Positions 1-4,979 of a stretch of DNA of 20,177 nucleotides are shown piece after piece. Below the pieces are notes generated by a model. It had not been told where the DNA came from. It did not search any database and saw nothing but the letters and a program-made list of their open reading frames with translations. The stretch's first letter is position 1, and each line of letters starts with the position of its first letter. Made by a program: the position numbers and the translations under genes. The stretch is from a virus, in the IMG/VR virus record IMGVR_UViG_3300003690_000335, positions 1 to 20,177 of that record, one strand, 5' to 3'.

Positions 1-249
1 TGCGGGGTGGTCCTGCACCAGTGCAAGAGCAGCGGCGGCTGCATTTCCGTTGGTGCCGTCTGGGGCGTTAGTGGTAACAGCGATTGGCTGTGTGGCTGGA
101 GTAACTGGGTACTCTGGCTGGGGCTTGTCTTGTGGGTCGTTGTACACGGTGCCGAGCACACGGTATTCCCCAGTATCTTCGTTGTAAGCCATTACAGCGA
201 ATTGCCCTTGGCTTGGGAACATTTTATGGAATTTGGTTTGGGTTTTCAT
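1..249 (-). CDS. Partial hypothetical protein, 3' end beyond the left edge
   Basis: An open frame of 83 codons runs from an ATG at 249 off the left edge without a stop. It begins MKTQTKFHKMFPSQGQFAVM and continues through a Pro/Thr/Ala-rich stretch (PQPEYPVTPATQPIAV) that looks unstructured. AAGGAAG lies about 6 nt upstream of the ATG, and a strong promoter (279-307) sits directly in front, so this is probably the first gene of a leftward unit. The N-terminal part (EDTGEYRVLGTVYND) could be a small beta-rich domain. I do not recognise the family. A plus-strand open frame over the same bases is a shadow. Confidence 0.7.
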   Translation of the reverse strand, partial: MKTQTKFHKMFPSQGQFAVMAYNEDTGEYRVLGTVYNDPQDKPQPEYPVTPATQPIAVTTNAPDGTNGNAAAAALALVQDHPA

Positions 250-270
250 GCTAACTTCCTTTTGGTTGGT

Positions 271-317
271 AATAAAAAAGTGTAAGGCTGGATGCTTTTA
301 CGAGCAAGCACCCAGCC
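271..317 (-). terminator. Terminator-like hairpin overlapping promoter copy 1
   Basis: An 11-bp stem (286-296 with 307-317, one G.U pair in minus-strand RNA) closes a 10-nt loop and is followed on the minus strand by TTACACTTTTTTATT. It lies downstream of the small gene at 342-470 and would end that transcript. The same bases hold the -35 and -10 of the next promoter. Confidence 0.55.
279..307 (-). promoter_or_regulatory. Sigma70-type promoter of the shared early class, copy 1
   Basis: Minus strand: -35 TTGCTC (302-307), 17-nt spacer, -10 TACACT (279-284). The spacer carries GCATCC, matching the CGTCC box of the sister promoters at 975, 1573, 2105, 3039 and 3768. It faces the partial gene starting at 249. 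The -35 lies in the loop and arm of a terminator-like hairpin (286-317). Confidence 0.7.
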
Positions 318-341
318 CTCCCCCGATAAATTAGTTACGGG

Positions 342-470
342 TCATGCGGCCATTAGCGTGAATATGACCAGCCACATGAATACCCCCATCAAGAAGCCAC
401 CGCCGATAATAACTGCGGCTTTTTTGAGATTATCAATTATGGGGGTTTCTTTTAGAAACTGTGGTCTCAT
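342..470 (-). CDS. Small single-span membrane protein (42 aa)
   Basis: ATG at 470, TGA at 342-344. AAAGGG is placed about 7 nt before the ATG. After a polar N-terminus (MRPQFLKETPIIDNLKK), residues about 18-42 form one uninterrupted hydrophobic segment (AAVIIGGGFLMGVFMWLVIF and on), a typical single transmembrane helix with a GGG motif. It lies 23 nt after the stop of the gene at 494-943, so it is probably co-transcribed with it. Phages carry many such peptides (holin-like, superinfection exclusion, inhibitors of host membrane proteins). Nothing in the sequence picks one role. It is too short for usual gene-calling cut-offs. Confidence 0.6.
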   Translation of the reverse strand: MRPQFLKETPIIDNLKKAAVIIGGGFLMGVFMWLVIFTLMAA

Positions 471-493
471 TGGTTTGCCCTTTCTATTGGCTT

Positions 494-943
494 TTACCCT
501 GAAATAAGGCGACCGTTTTCCTGCTTGGGTTCGGCGTAAACCTCCTTGCCCGTTTCGTCGACCCAGCCATCCCCCGCACAGTCTATGCTAAAATACATGG
601 TGATGCACAGGGTGGGGAAGCGGCGTTGCAGTTCGTGCACTATGGGCACGGGCGGACCCCATGCCGTTAGGAAATTGTAGTTTATTTCCCCACGGTCGTG
701 GTCCCGTTCGGTTGCGCTGTGCTGATAGGCATTCCATTTGGTGCCCCAGTTTTCAACCGACCAATCGTACCAGTTAGGCCCTTTGCGGTCTTCAAGGGAA
801 AGGTTGCCTTGGTCCTGCAGGGCTTGGGGCCTAGGCAAGATTTTGTTGAAATCTATTTCTTCGCCCACAAACTTGTGGAAGGCGTTTAGGGTTTTTTGAG
901 TGCCCCCGCAAGCACTTAGATAGTTGTCACAATGATTAGCCAT
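494..943 (-). CDS. YubB/API92-like ferredoxin-fold protein (DUF1281-type)
   Basis: 149 aa from an ATG at 943, chosen because AAAGGAG sits 8 nt upstream. A longer in-frame start at 1003 would lie inside the promoter. The N-terminus MANHCDNYLSACGG looks like the start of these small domains. The diagnostic block is ENWGTKWNAY followed by INYNFLTAWGPPVPIV, then FPTLCITMYFSIDCAGDGWV. From memory, this NWGTKWxA ... F.TAW.PP.P pattern belongs to the DUF1281/YubB 'API92-like ferredoxin' family of plasmids and phages, whose function is unknown. It has its own promoter (975-1003). Confidence 0.75.
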   Translation of the reverse strand: MANHCDNYLSACGGTQKTLNAFHKFVGEEIDFNKILPRPQALQDQGNLSLEDRKGPNWYDWSVENWGTKWNAYQHSATERDHDRGEINYNFLTAWGPPVPIVHELQRRFPTLCITMYFSIDCAGDGWVDETGKEVYAEPKQENGRLISG

Positions 944-974
944 AGCTGAAACTCCTTTTGTTTGGCTATGCTTA

Positions 975-1003
975 ATAGTAATGTGGGACGGCTTTGGGAG
1001 CAA
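975..1003 (-). promoter_or_regulatory. Sigma70-type promoter of the shared early class, copy 2
   Basis: Minus strand: -35 TTGCTC (998-1003), 17-nt spacer containing CCGTCC, -10 TACTAT (975-980). An AGCATAGCCAA leader and AAAGGAG follow before the ATG at 943. It resembles the copy at 3768-3796 through to the ribosome-binding site. Confidence 0.75.
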
Positions 1004-1004
1004 A

Positions 1005-1043
1005 GGCCCAGCGCTCTAGTTGATAAAAAAAGAACGCTGGGCC
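1005..1043 (-). terminator. Perfect 9-bp inverted repeat after the 92-aa gene, possible terminator
   Basis: GGCCCAGCG (1005-1013) and CGCTGGGCC (1035-1043) pair perfectly around a 21-nt loop. In minus-strand RNA the loop holds a run of seven U, and only TTTGCT follows the stem. As a terminator it is therefore non-canonical. It directly abuts the -35 of the promoter at 975-1003. Confidence 0.4.
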
Positions 1044-1048
1044 AGATA

Positions 1049-1327
1049 CTATTGTCTCTCATCAAAGGGCCAGTGTAGATTGCCCGTGGACAACCGCTCC
1101 TGGGCTACTTCCAGCACGGTTTCGTGGTCGTAGCCACCGTCATTCATGCCGATGGTACCGATGCCGCTGTGGTTAAAGTCCCAGTAGCTTTGGTCGCGTG
1201 TGTAGGTGATGTTGTTTTTCTTGCACCACCGATACAGGCGACCGTAGCCGGGGTCTTGCTTGCGCTTTTTCGGCACTGCAAAAAAGTCACCCAGCAGGTC
1301 GTCGAGAAATTTACCTGCATCGGCCAT
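1049..1327 (-). CDS. Hypothetical protein (92 aa)
   Basis: Starts MADAGKFLDDLLGDFFAVPK and ends HWPFDERQ. The start codon lies just after the TAA of the upstream gene (TAAAATG), so translation is probably coupled to it; the only SD-like bases are GGCGAG. It is rich in Trp, Tyr and Asp (YGRLYRWCKKNNITYTRD, YWDFNHSG), with no signal peptide or membrane segment. Function is not recognised. It shares the leftward unit driven from 1573-1601. Confidence 0.7.
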   Translation of the reverse strand: MADAGKFLDDLLGDFFAVPKKRKQDPGYGRLYRWCKKNNITYTRDQSYWDFNHSGIGTIGMNDGGYDHETVLEVAQERLSTGNLHWPFDERQ

Positions 1328-1328
1328 T

Positions 1329-1541
1329 TTAAAACTCGCCCCAGTTAGCTGACCTAGCCCAAGCGTTATCGGCGGCTATGTTGTCTTCCTGGTTTTTAAT
1401 GTCGCGCATGGTGTGGCGGTTTTTTCTGCATTCTTGGCAGATAGCCCGACCGCCGTGGGGGTCGGTGTTGCCGCATCTAACAAATACTTCACGGTAATCG
1501 TAACCGCGAGGTACATGAAAACCTACTTTATTTTCGCACAT
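1329..1541 (-). CDS. Small cysteine-rich phage protein, probable zinc binding (70 aa)
   Basis: Starts MCENKVGFHVPRG after AAAGGAG (about 8 nt upstream of the ATG). Cys residues lie in CEN, RCGNTDPHGG and AICQECRK, the last a CxxC, which suggests a small zinc ribbon. The C-terminus NAWARSANWGEF resembles a recurring ending of small phage proteins of this sort (general recall, not a database result). It is the first gene after promoter 1573-1601 and is coupled to the 92-aa gene downstream. Role unknown; zinc binding is inferred from cysteine spacing only. Confidence 0.75.
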   Translation of the reverse strand: MCENKVGFHVPRGYDYREVFVRCGNTDPHGGRAICQECRKNRHTMRDIKNQEDNIAADNAWARSANWGEF

Positions 1542-1564
1542 GGATATTTACTCCTTTATTGGCT

Positions 1565-1611
1565 ATATAAAAACAGTAAGGCAGGACGCTTTAACGAACA
1601 AGCGCCCTGCC
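1565..1611 (-). terminator. Terminator-like hairpin overlapping promoter copy 3
   Basis: A 12-bp stem (1580-1591 with 1600-1611, one G.U) closes an 8-nt loop and is followed on the minus strand by TTACTGTTTTTATATAG. It is just downstream of the 60-aa gene stop at 1626. The layout is the same as at 271-317, including the position of the G.U pair. Confidence 0.55.
1573..1601 (-). promoter_or_regulatory. Sigma70-type promoter of the shared early class, copy 3
   Basis: Minus strand: -35 TTGTTC (1596-1601), 17-nt spacer containing GCGTCC, -10 TACTGT (1573-1578). A TATAGCCAAT leader and AAAGGAG follow before the ATG at 1541. The whole promoter is folded into the hairpin at 1580-1611. Confidence 0.7.
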
Positions 1612-1625
1612 CTCCCAGCGACAAA

Positions 1626-1808
1626 CTATTTTATCCGCTGTAGCCACTCTTTACGGCGCATTCTCATCGCTTTTGCTATGCGATAACCTTTTTGATGGTG
1701 AATGTTAGGGTTTGTTCTTGCTTGAACCCAAGCCGCCGGTGAACACAGCCTTTTCACAAAGCCGAAAACGTACCACCATGCGACTAATATTTTGTATAAG
1801 AACGCCAT
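1626..1808 (-). CDS. Small basic protein with an N-terminal hydrophobic segment (60 aa)
   Basis: ATG at 1808, one base after the TAA of the gene at 1809-2072. The ribosome-binding site GGAGG is built from that gene's last codons (GTG GAG GTT), so the two are translationally coupled. Residues 4-18 (LYKILVAWWYVFGFV) are hydrophobic and could span or anchor to the membrane. The rest is strongly basic (AKAMRMRRKEWLQRIK), giving a cytoplasm-in orientation by the positive-inside rule (inference). Function unknown. Confidence 0.6.
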   Translation of the reverse strand: MAFLYKILVAWWYVFGFVKRLCSPAAWVQARTNPNIHHQKGYRIAKAMRMRRKEWLQRIK

Positions 1809-2072
1809 TTAGCTAACCTCCACGTTTTTGGCTACGATGTAAGGAACACCATCTTTATTAAACCCAGCGTAGATGGCACAATCCCATTCAGGGTCATCGG
1901 CGCTGCTTTCAAGCCAACCGTCGATGCCGCTGTAGGTGAAGTTAAACTGGGTGAGTAAAATATCTACCCAGATGGCCGCAGGTATAGGCGAGCCATCAAC
2001 GTCAATATTTCGTAGGGGCCAGTCAAACTTTTCCCATTCTTTTTTTAGCAAGTTGCCTGTCCAGGTAACCAT
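1809..2072 (-). CDS. Hypothetical protein (87 aa)
   Basis: I chose the ATG at 2072 (MVTWTGNLLKKEWEKFDWPL) because AAAGGAGG precedes it. The longer in-frame ATG at 2099 falls at the expected transcription start of the promoter at 2105-2133 and would itself encode the SD. The protein is acidic and aromatic (WVDILLTQFNFTYSGIDGWL, DDPEWDCAIYAGFNKDG), probably a small soluble alpha/beta protein. No family recognised. It is the first gene of its unit. Confidence 0.7.
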   Translation of the reverse strand: MVTWTGNLLKKEWEKFDWPLRNIDVDGSPIPAAIWVDILLTQFNFTYSGIDGWLESSADDPEWDCAIYAGFNKDGVPYIVAKNVEVS

Positions 2073-2104
2073 AGGTTTTAACCCTCCTTTATTAAGCATA
2101 ATAA

Positions 2105-2133
2105 AGTGTACCCTTGGACGCTTTAAGGAGCAA
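2105..2133 (-). promoter_or_regulatory. Sigma70-type promoter of the shared early class, copy 4
   Basis: Minus strand: -35 TTGCTC (2128-2133), 17-nt spacer containing GCGTCC, -10 TACACT (2105-2110), followed by TTATTATGCTTAATAAAGGAGG. A second -10-like TTATTAT overlaps just downstream. Confidence 0.65.
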
Positions 2134-2170
2134 AGGCTGGTGTATCTTATTGATAAATTTGATAAATTAC

Positions 2171-2341
2171 TTAGTCAGGTATTTCGCCATAGTTCATGCA
2201 GCGGTCACAACCTTTCACGGTTGTCGAGAAAGAAATGTGGGTGAGCTCCCCCTCTTCATAGGTTAACTCAGGGTATTCCGAAACTTCATTAGGACCACGG
2301 GCCACGAACCCGTTTCCGTTACAGACGGGGCATATTTTCAT
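2171..2341 (-). CDS. Small zinc-finger-like protein (56 aa)
   Basis: ATG at 2341, TAA at 2171-2173. The protein starts MKICPVCNGNGF and ends GCDRCMNYGEIPD. The two CxxC pairs, the first followed by GNG, look like one DnaJ-type zinc-binding unit (CxxCxGxG ... CxxC), spaced by a polar acidic linker. The start overlaps the stop of the preceding gene (ATGA), and AGAGGAG lies about 9 nt upstream, so it is translationally coupled. Such tiny CxxC proteins are common in phage early regions; the role is unknown. Confidence 0.7.
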   Translation of the reverse strand: MKICPVCNGNGFVARGPNEVSEYPELTYEEGELTHISFSTTVKGCDRCMNYGEIPD

Positions 2342-2463
2342 TCGCTGTTCTCCTCTGGTTCAATTAAGAATGAAACCACTGCAAACTCTTCGTTTACACT
2401 AATTTCTTCGAATTTATGAGTAGGGCAGGTCGCCAGCCACTCGTAAAACTCCTCCCAAGTCAT
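2338..2463 (-). CDS. Small conserved-type phage protein (41 aa)
   Basis: ATG at 2463, TGA at 2338-2340, sharing ATGA with the zinc-finger gene. AGGAG lies about 7 nt upstream and overlaps the stop of the gene at 2473. The sequence MTWEEFYEWLATCPTHKFEE is typical of a short phage protein with a W.EF..WL.TCPTHK signature that I associate with many small phage genomes (recall, not a search). The C-terminal half is acidic (FLIEPEENSE). Function unknown. Confidence 0.65.
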   Translation of the reverse strand: MTWEEFYEWLATCPTHKFEEISVNEEFAVVSFLIEPEENSE

Positions 2464-2472
2464 GGGCCGCTC

Positions 2473-2658
2473 CTATGTATGGCAATGGCCATCGGTTTCA
2501 ATGCACAGCCACATTCCGCACCATGGTACGGCGATGGCATCATCGCACCCGATGGTTGGCAGGACCATACGCCTGAATTTTAAAAACGAGTACCTTTCGT
2601 CTTTGCTTTCGTGCCATTTTCGCAACAGGGTGAGTTGCTGTTCCTTAGTAAGTTTCAT
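2473..2658 (-). CDS. Small conserved-type phage protein (61 aa)
   Basis: ATG at 2658 preceded by AAAGGTG. The sequence MKLTKEQQLTLLRKWHESKD leads into YSFLKFRRMVLPTIGCDDAI, then VPWCGMWLCIETDGHCHT. The FRR..LP..G.DDA..VPWCGMWL.IE.DG block looks like a recurring early phage protein of unknown function. Its stop codon lies inside the SD region of the next gene, and the three genes 2658-2171 form a tight cassette. The neighbouring long hairpin (2683-2751) lies between it and the upstream gene. Confidence 0.7.
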   Translation of the reverse strand: MKLTKEQQLTLLRKWHESKDERYSFLKFRRMVLPTIGCDDAIAVPWCGMWLCIETDGHCHT

Positions 2659-2682
2659 TGGACACCTTTTGCTGGGGGTAAT

Positions 2683-2751
2683 GGCCCAATCCCCACCCTA
2701 TAGAGCGCCCGTAAACCGTGTCTACAGGGGCAAGATGGGTGGGGTAGGGCC
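2683..2751 (-). terminator. Long imperfect stem-loop between two early genes
   Basis: GGCCC..CCCCACCC (2683-2698) pairs with GGGTGGGG.AGGGCC (2737-2751), about 13 G/C-rich pairs with a small internal bulge. The 38-nt loop could fold further (GCCC with GGGC). It begins inside the last codon region of the gene at 2751-3011. No U-run follows on either strand, so a Rho-independent terminator is uncertain; an RNA processing or stability element is as likely. Confidence 0.4.
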
Positions 2752-3011
2752 TAGCCATTGGCGGCTATTTCGTGCGCCATGCGCGCACCGCCTTCTACGG
2801 TACGGGTAACGAAATGCCGTTGAAAATCCACATGCTTTGGGGATTTTTTATACGGCCCTGCATTACGAGCTAATGCATTCTGGCGAGCTTTTTTGGCGTC
2901 TGGGTGTGGTGCGAAAAAACTATCGCCCACTTTCATTTGGTCAAACGGGTATTTGTTTGATTTACTTGAAGGGCGGCAAAGCGGGATGCCTTTGTCAATT
3001 TTATAAGCCAT
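2751..3011 (-). CDS. Small conserved-type phage protein with YPFDQMKVGDSFF motif (86 aa)
   Basis: ATG at 3011 (MAYKIDKGIPLCRPSSKSNK) chosen for AAAGGAG about 6 nt upstream; a longer frame starts inside the promoter. The core YPFDQMKVGDSFFAP followed by a basic helix (DAKKARQNALARNAG) and the C-terminal FVTRTVEGGARMA resembles a small domain often seen in phage early regions, where 'YPF..M.VGDSFF' precedes a basic region and a T-R-x-V-x-G-G end. It may bind nucleic acid (inference from charge only). Promoter copy 5 lies directly upstream. Confidence 0.75.
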   Translation of the reverse strand: MAYKIDKGIPLCRPSSKSNKYPFDQMKVGDSFFAPHPDAKKARQNALARNAGPYKKSPKHVDFQRHFVTRTVEGGARMAHEIAANG

Positions 3012-3038
3012 GATATTCTCCTTTGGCTGGCCTATATA

Positions 3039-3067
3039 ATAGTATTGCGGGACGTTTTTATGAACAA
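3039..3067 (-). promoter_or_regulatory. Sigma70-type promoter of the shared early class, copy 5
   Basis: Minus strand: -35 TTGTTC (3062-3067), 17-nt spacer containing ACGTCC, -10 TACTAT (3039-3044), followed by TATATAGGCCAGCCAAAGGAG, which merges the AGCCA leader with the SD. Confidence 0.75.
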
Positions 3068-3098
3068 TATTCATATGGTCAATAGGATAAAATAATAG

Positions 3099-3230
3099 GT
3101 GCGGCGGTCGGCTAGATTAGCGGTACGGCTTCCTAACTGCCCCTTGGAGGAAACACACGCAAACCCCCAAGGTAGTCCTAAAACATGCAATAGAACGTAG
3201 AAAAAACCGCCGCAACATCTAGCCTTTTTG
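3099..3230. other. Structured intergenic region with two crossing inverted repeats
   Basis: The 279 bases between 3011 and 3291 hold promoter copy 5 and then this element; I see no convincing gene. A 9-bp pair (3100-3108 with 3206-3214) and an 8-bp pair (3110-3117 with 3217-3224), both perfect, are arranged A-B-A'-B'. They cannot nest: they form either a pseudoknot-like fold or alternatives. Inside is a CCTTGG/CCAAGG hairpin (3142-3172). The second repeat is followed by TTTTT on the plus strand. The minus strand contains GTTTCCTCCAAG (3154-3143), identical to the loop of the small RNA at 7318-7329. Strand and function are undetermined. Confidence 0.45.
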
Positions 3231-3290
3231 AGTGCTGGAAAGGATATGAGAACCCCAGCCCCTGACGCCGCCGCTCGCCTTGGTTATTGA

Positions 3291-3737
3291 TTACTGGTTA
3301 ACTTTTTCTGCTTTTGTACCTGACCCCCCTTCCGGGTTCATTTCCTGCCAGGGGTGCCCACACACATCGGCCCAGTAATCAAAAGCGCCAACGGCGATGT
3401 GCCGATAATATGTATGGTAACCATTTTCATGGTCTTCCCTGCTAACGGGGTAGGTGATGGTGACCCAAATTTCATTGGTGCCGGTTAGGTTATCTGCCTC
3501 TTCTGGGGCACCACCAGAACGTACATCAATTATGTACCCCAGTGCATCGGTTTTTTGGCTTAGAGCGTATTGCCGCAAGTCCGCTTGCAAATCGGTAAGG
3601 CTACCGCCATCCGGTGCCGTTTCCGCAGGTATGCCGCAAGTGATGGTTACTTCACGGTCCCCGTGGTATGCGTGGGGGGAGGCGTTTGTAACGTTGATAG
3701 TTGCCGTTTGTGTGGACGGCCCGTTTACGTGATACAT
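3291..3737 (-). CDS. Hypothetical protein (148 aa)
   Basis: ATG at 3737 with AAGGAG about 8 nt upstream. The sequence starts MYHVNGPSTQTATINVTNAS and is rich in Thr, Gly and aromatic residues, with predicted beta character (REVTITCGIPAE, NEIWVTITYPV, HTYYRHIAVGAF). The C-terminal tail EMNPEGGSGTKAEKVNQ looks flexible. No signal peptide or membrane segment. Not recognised. It is the sole gene behind promoter copy 6 and is followed by the structured region at 3099-3230. Confidence 0.75.
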   Translation of the reverse strand: MYHVNGPSTQTATINVTNASPHAYHGDREVTITCGIPAETAPDGGSLTDLQADLRQYALSQKTDALGYIIDVRSGGAPEEADNLTGTNEIWVTITYPVSREDHENGYHTYYRHIAVGAFDYWADVCGHPWQEMNPEGGSGTKAEKVNQ

Positions 3738-3767
3738 AGCTAAAACTCCTTATGGTTGCTATGCCTA

Positions 3768-3796
3768 ATAATAAGGTGGGACAAGTAAAGGAGCAA
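3768..3796 (-). promoter_or_regulatory. Sigma70-type promoter of the shared early class, copy 6
   Basis: Minus strand: -35 TTGCTC (3791-3796), 17-nt spacer containing TTGTCC, -10 TATTAT (3768-3773), then TAGGCATAGCAACCATAAGGAG. It drives the 148-aa gene starting at 3737. Confidence 0.75.
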
Positions 3797-3821
3797 AGCC
3801 TATACTGTCTACATGACAATA

Positions 3822-3866
3822 TAGAAAGCAAAACGGCCCACTGATTAATGTAATCAATGGGCCGTT
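3822..3866 (-). terminator. Rho-independent terminator after the 167-aa gene
   Basis: A 16-bp stem (3832-3847 with 3851-3866, one C.A mismatch that is G.U on the minus strand) closes a 3-nt loop and is followed on the minus strand by TTGCTTTCTATATT. It lies 9 nt after the stop codon at 3875, as expected for a transcript end. Confidence 0.75.
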
Positions 3867-3874
3867 CGCCTTGG

Positions 3875-4378
3875 TTACTTAGTCAGCGTAACGCCATCAC
3901 CCAGCAACTGTGCGAGCGGTAGAATTAACTGTTCTTCACCATTGGTAGCGCAAAGAACAATTAAATCTTTAACGTTTTTAGCAGTCAACGGCACTGAGGC
4001 AGGCACCTTTTCGTACTGTATATCAACAGTTCTATTAGACGCCCCTTTCACAACCTGATAACCGCCCTGCTTATCTAGCATAACGGAAAGGTTATTCGCG
4101 GCCAGCCAGCCCTTGACTATAAAGTCCATTTGTTTAGGGCATTCGCCTTTTGATAACCAAGTACTGTTGACGCTGGTGGCTGAATACCCCATCTTTTGTA
4201 AAAGCTGAGAAATACTCAACCCTTTCGATGCAGCAACGGCCTGAAGCGTTTTGTACATTTTACTTGAACGACTGTAGGAAACAGTTTTAAACGACTGCTT
4301 TCGTTTCGTTTTTGGCTCACGCGGTGGTTCCCCACTTGAGAATAACGGCATGTCGTGGTTTATTTGAAAATCAGCCAT
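3875..4378 (-). CDS. Hypothetical protein, possible helix-turn-helix DNA binder (167 aa)
   Basis: ATG at 4378 with AAAGGAG about 8 nt upstream. The first 45 residues are polar and basic (PPREPKTKRKQSFKTVSYSR). Residues about 43-85 (YKTLQAVAASKGLSISQLLQ then KMGYSATSVNSTWLSKGECP) read like a helix-turn-helix of the XRE sort: helix, SISQLLQ helix, then an S-rich recognition segment. The C-terminal half (VPLTAKNVKDLIVLCATNGE) may be a dimerisation part. It could be an early transcription regulator, but only the HTH-like pattern supports this. A strong terminator follows and a -10-like site precedes it. Confidence 0.7.
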   Translation of the reverse strand: MADFQINHDMPLFSSGEPPREPKTKRKQSFKTVSYSRSSKMYKTLQAVAASKGLSISQLLQKMGYSATSVNSTWLSKGECPKQMDFIVKGWLAANNLSVMLDKQGGYQVVKGASNRTVDIQYEKVPASVPLTAKNVKDLIVLCATNGEEQLILPLAQLLGDGVTLTK

Positions 4379-4418
4379 GATAAAATCTCCTTTCTATTTG
4401 CTGGTTGGCTGTACGCTA

Positions 4419-4450
4419 AGTATACTATGTGAAACTGTGGACAATAGCAG
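4419..4450 (-). promoter_or_regulatory. Probable promoter of the 167-aa gene
   Basis: Minus strand: overlapping -10 candidates TATACT (4419-4424) and TAGTAT (4422-4427). The second has CTGCTA (4445-4450) 17 nt upstream. The leader ACAGCCAACC and AAAGGAG follow, as in the shared class, but the spacer lacks the GTCC box. Confidence 0.45.
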
Positions 4451-4457
4451 TTTTTTA

Positions 4458-4769
4458 TCATAACTTTTCATTGTCTTTTAGAACTGTGACATTATCGGTT
4501 TCGCGGCTGACGCTTAACTCTTTTGCCTTTTCATTAAGCATCATTGCCACCATCACAGCTTTCTCCCTGCTCAGGTTTAGAGTAGTTGTTTCAAACTTGG
4601 TATCAATACTTAAACAAATCTGCTGGTTGGCCCAATGGTCGCCAATAATTGAAACTTTGATAGTGCACCCCTGTTTATCAACAGGGTCTTTCATTCCCGG
4701 TTCCATATCCGGTTCCATATCTAATTCAGGGTCAAAGCCTCGTGGGTTTTCAATTTGTGTTCCCAGCAT
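4458..4769 (-). CDS. Hypothetical protein (103 aa)
   Basis: ATG at 4769, two nt after the TAG of the gene at 4772, with GAGG of that gene's last codons as a distant SD, so translation is coupled. The N-terminal 30 residues are acidic and repetitive (DPELDMEPDMEPGMKDPVD). The rest resembles a small beta-beta-alpha fold (CTIKVSIIGDHWANQQICLS, TLNLSREKAVMVAMMLNEKA). The pattern 'strand-strand-LSREKA..VA..L...' suggests a small protein with a C-terminal amphipathic helix. Not recognised. Confidence 0.7.
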   Translation of the reverse strand: MLGTQIENPRGFDPELDMEPDMEPGMKDPVDKQGCTIKVSIIGDHWANQQICLSIDTKFETTTLNLSREKAVMVAMMLNEKAKELSVSRETDNVTVLKDNEKL

Positions 4770-4771
4770 GG

Positions 4772-4957
4772 CTATTCATCCTCGGGGTTGGGGCGCTTTT
4801 GCTCCACCCGTATATCCGTTAGCTTTTGGTCAATAGCCTCATCGGCCCATCCCAGGTCTGACAGTTCCCAGTAAGCCTGATGCTCACTAATTTCTTTATT
4901 TGTAAAATCGTCTAAGATTTTTTCAGCTTTTGGGTGATAAAATAATTCTTCTGACAA
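4772..4957 (-). CDS. Hypothetical acidic protein, TTG start (61 aa)
   Basis: The start codon is TTG at 4957 with GGAGG 9 nt upstream, giving (M)SEELFYHPKAEKILDDFTN and ending RPNPEDE. No ATG gives a sensible alternative. The protein is short, acidic and probably all-helical (a pattern like SEHQAYWELSDLGWADEAID). The H-type pseudoknot at 4980-5047 ends about 12 nt before its SD, so folding of the mRNA leader could control its translation. Function unknown. Confidence 0.65.
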   Translation of the reverse strand: MSEELFYHPKAEKILDDFTNKEISEHQAYWELSDLGWADEAIDQKLTDIRVEQKRPNPEDE

Positions 4958-4979
4958 AACTTAGTTCCTCCAATAAGGC

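Noticed and set aside
1021-1032. Poly-A run as a plus-strand feature
   Set aside because: It is only the loop of the inverted repeat at 1005-1043; no plus-strand gene precedes it.
3101-3213. tRNA-like element on the plus strand (7-bp acceptor-like stem and discriminator A)
   Set aside because: No T-arm GTTCGA-type sequence and no 5-bp anticodon stem around TTCCTAA; the length of 113 nt does not suit a type II tRNA.
3117-3218. 33-aa minus-strand frame in the structured intergenic region
   Set aside because: It has a short AAAAAGG SD-like run, but an odd Arg/Cys composition, and it lies across both inverted repeats; I read the region as noncoding.
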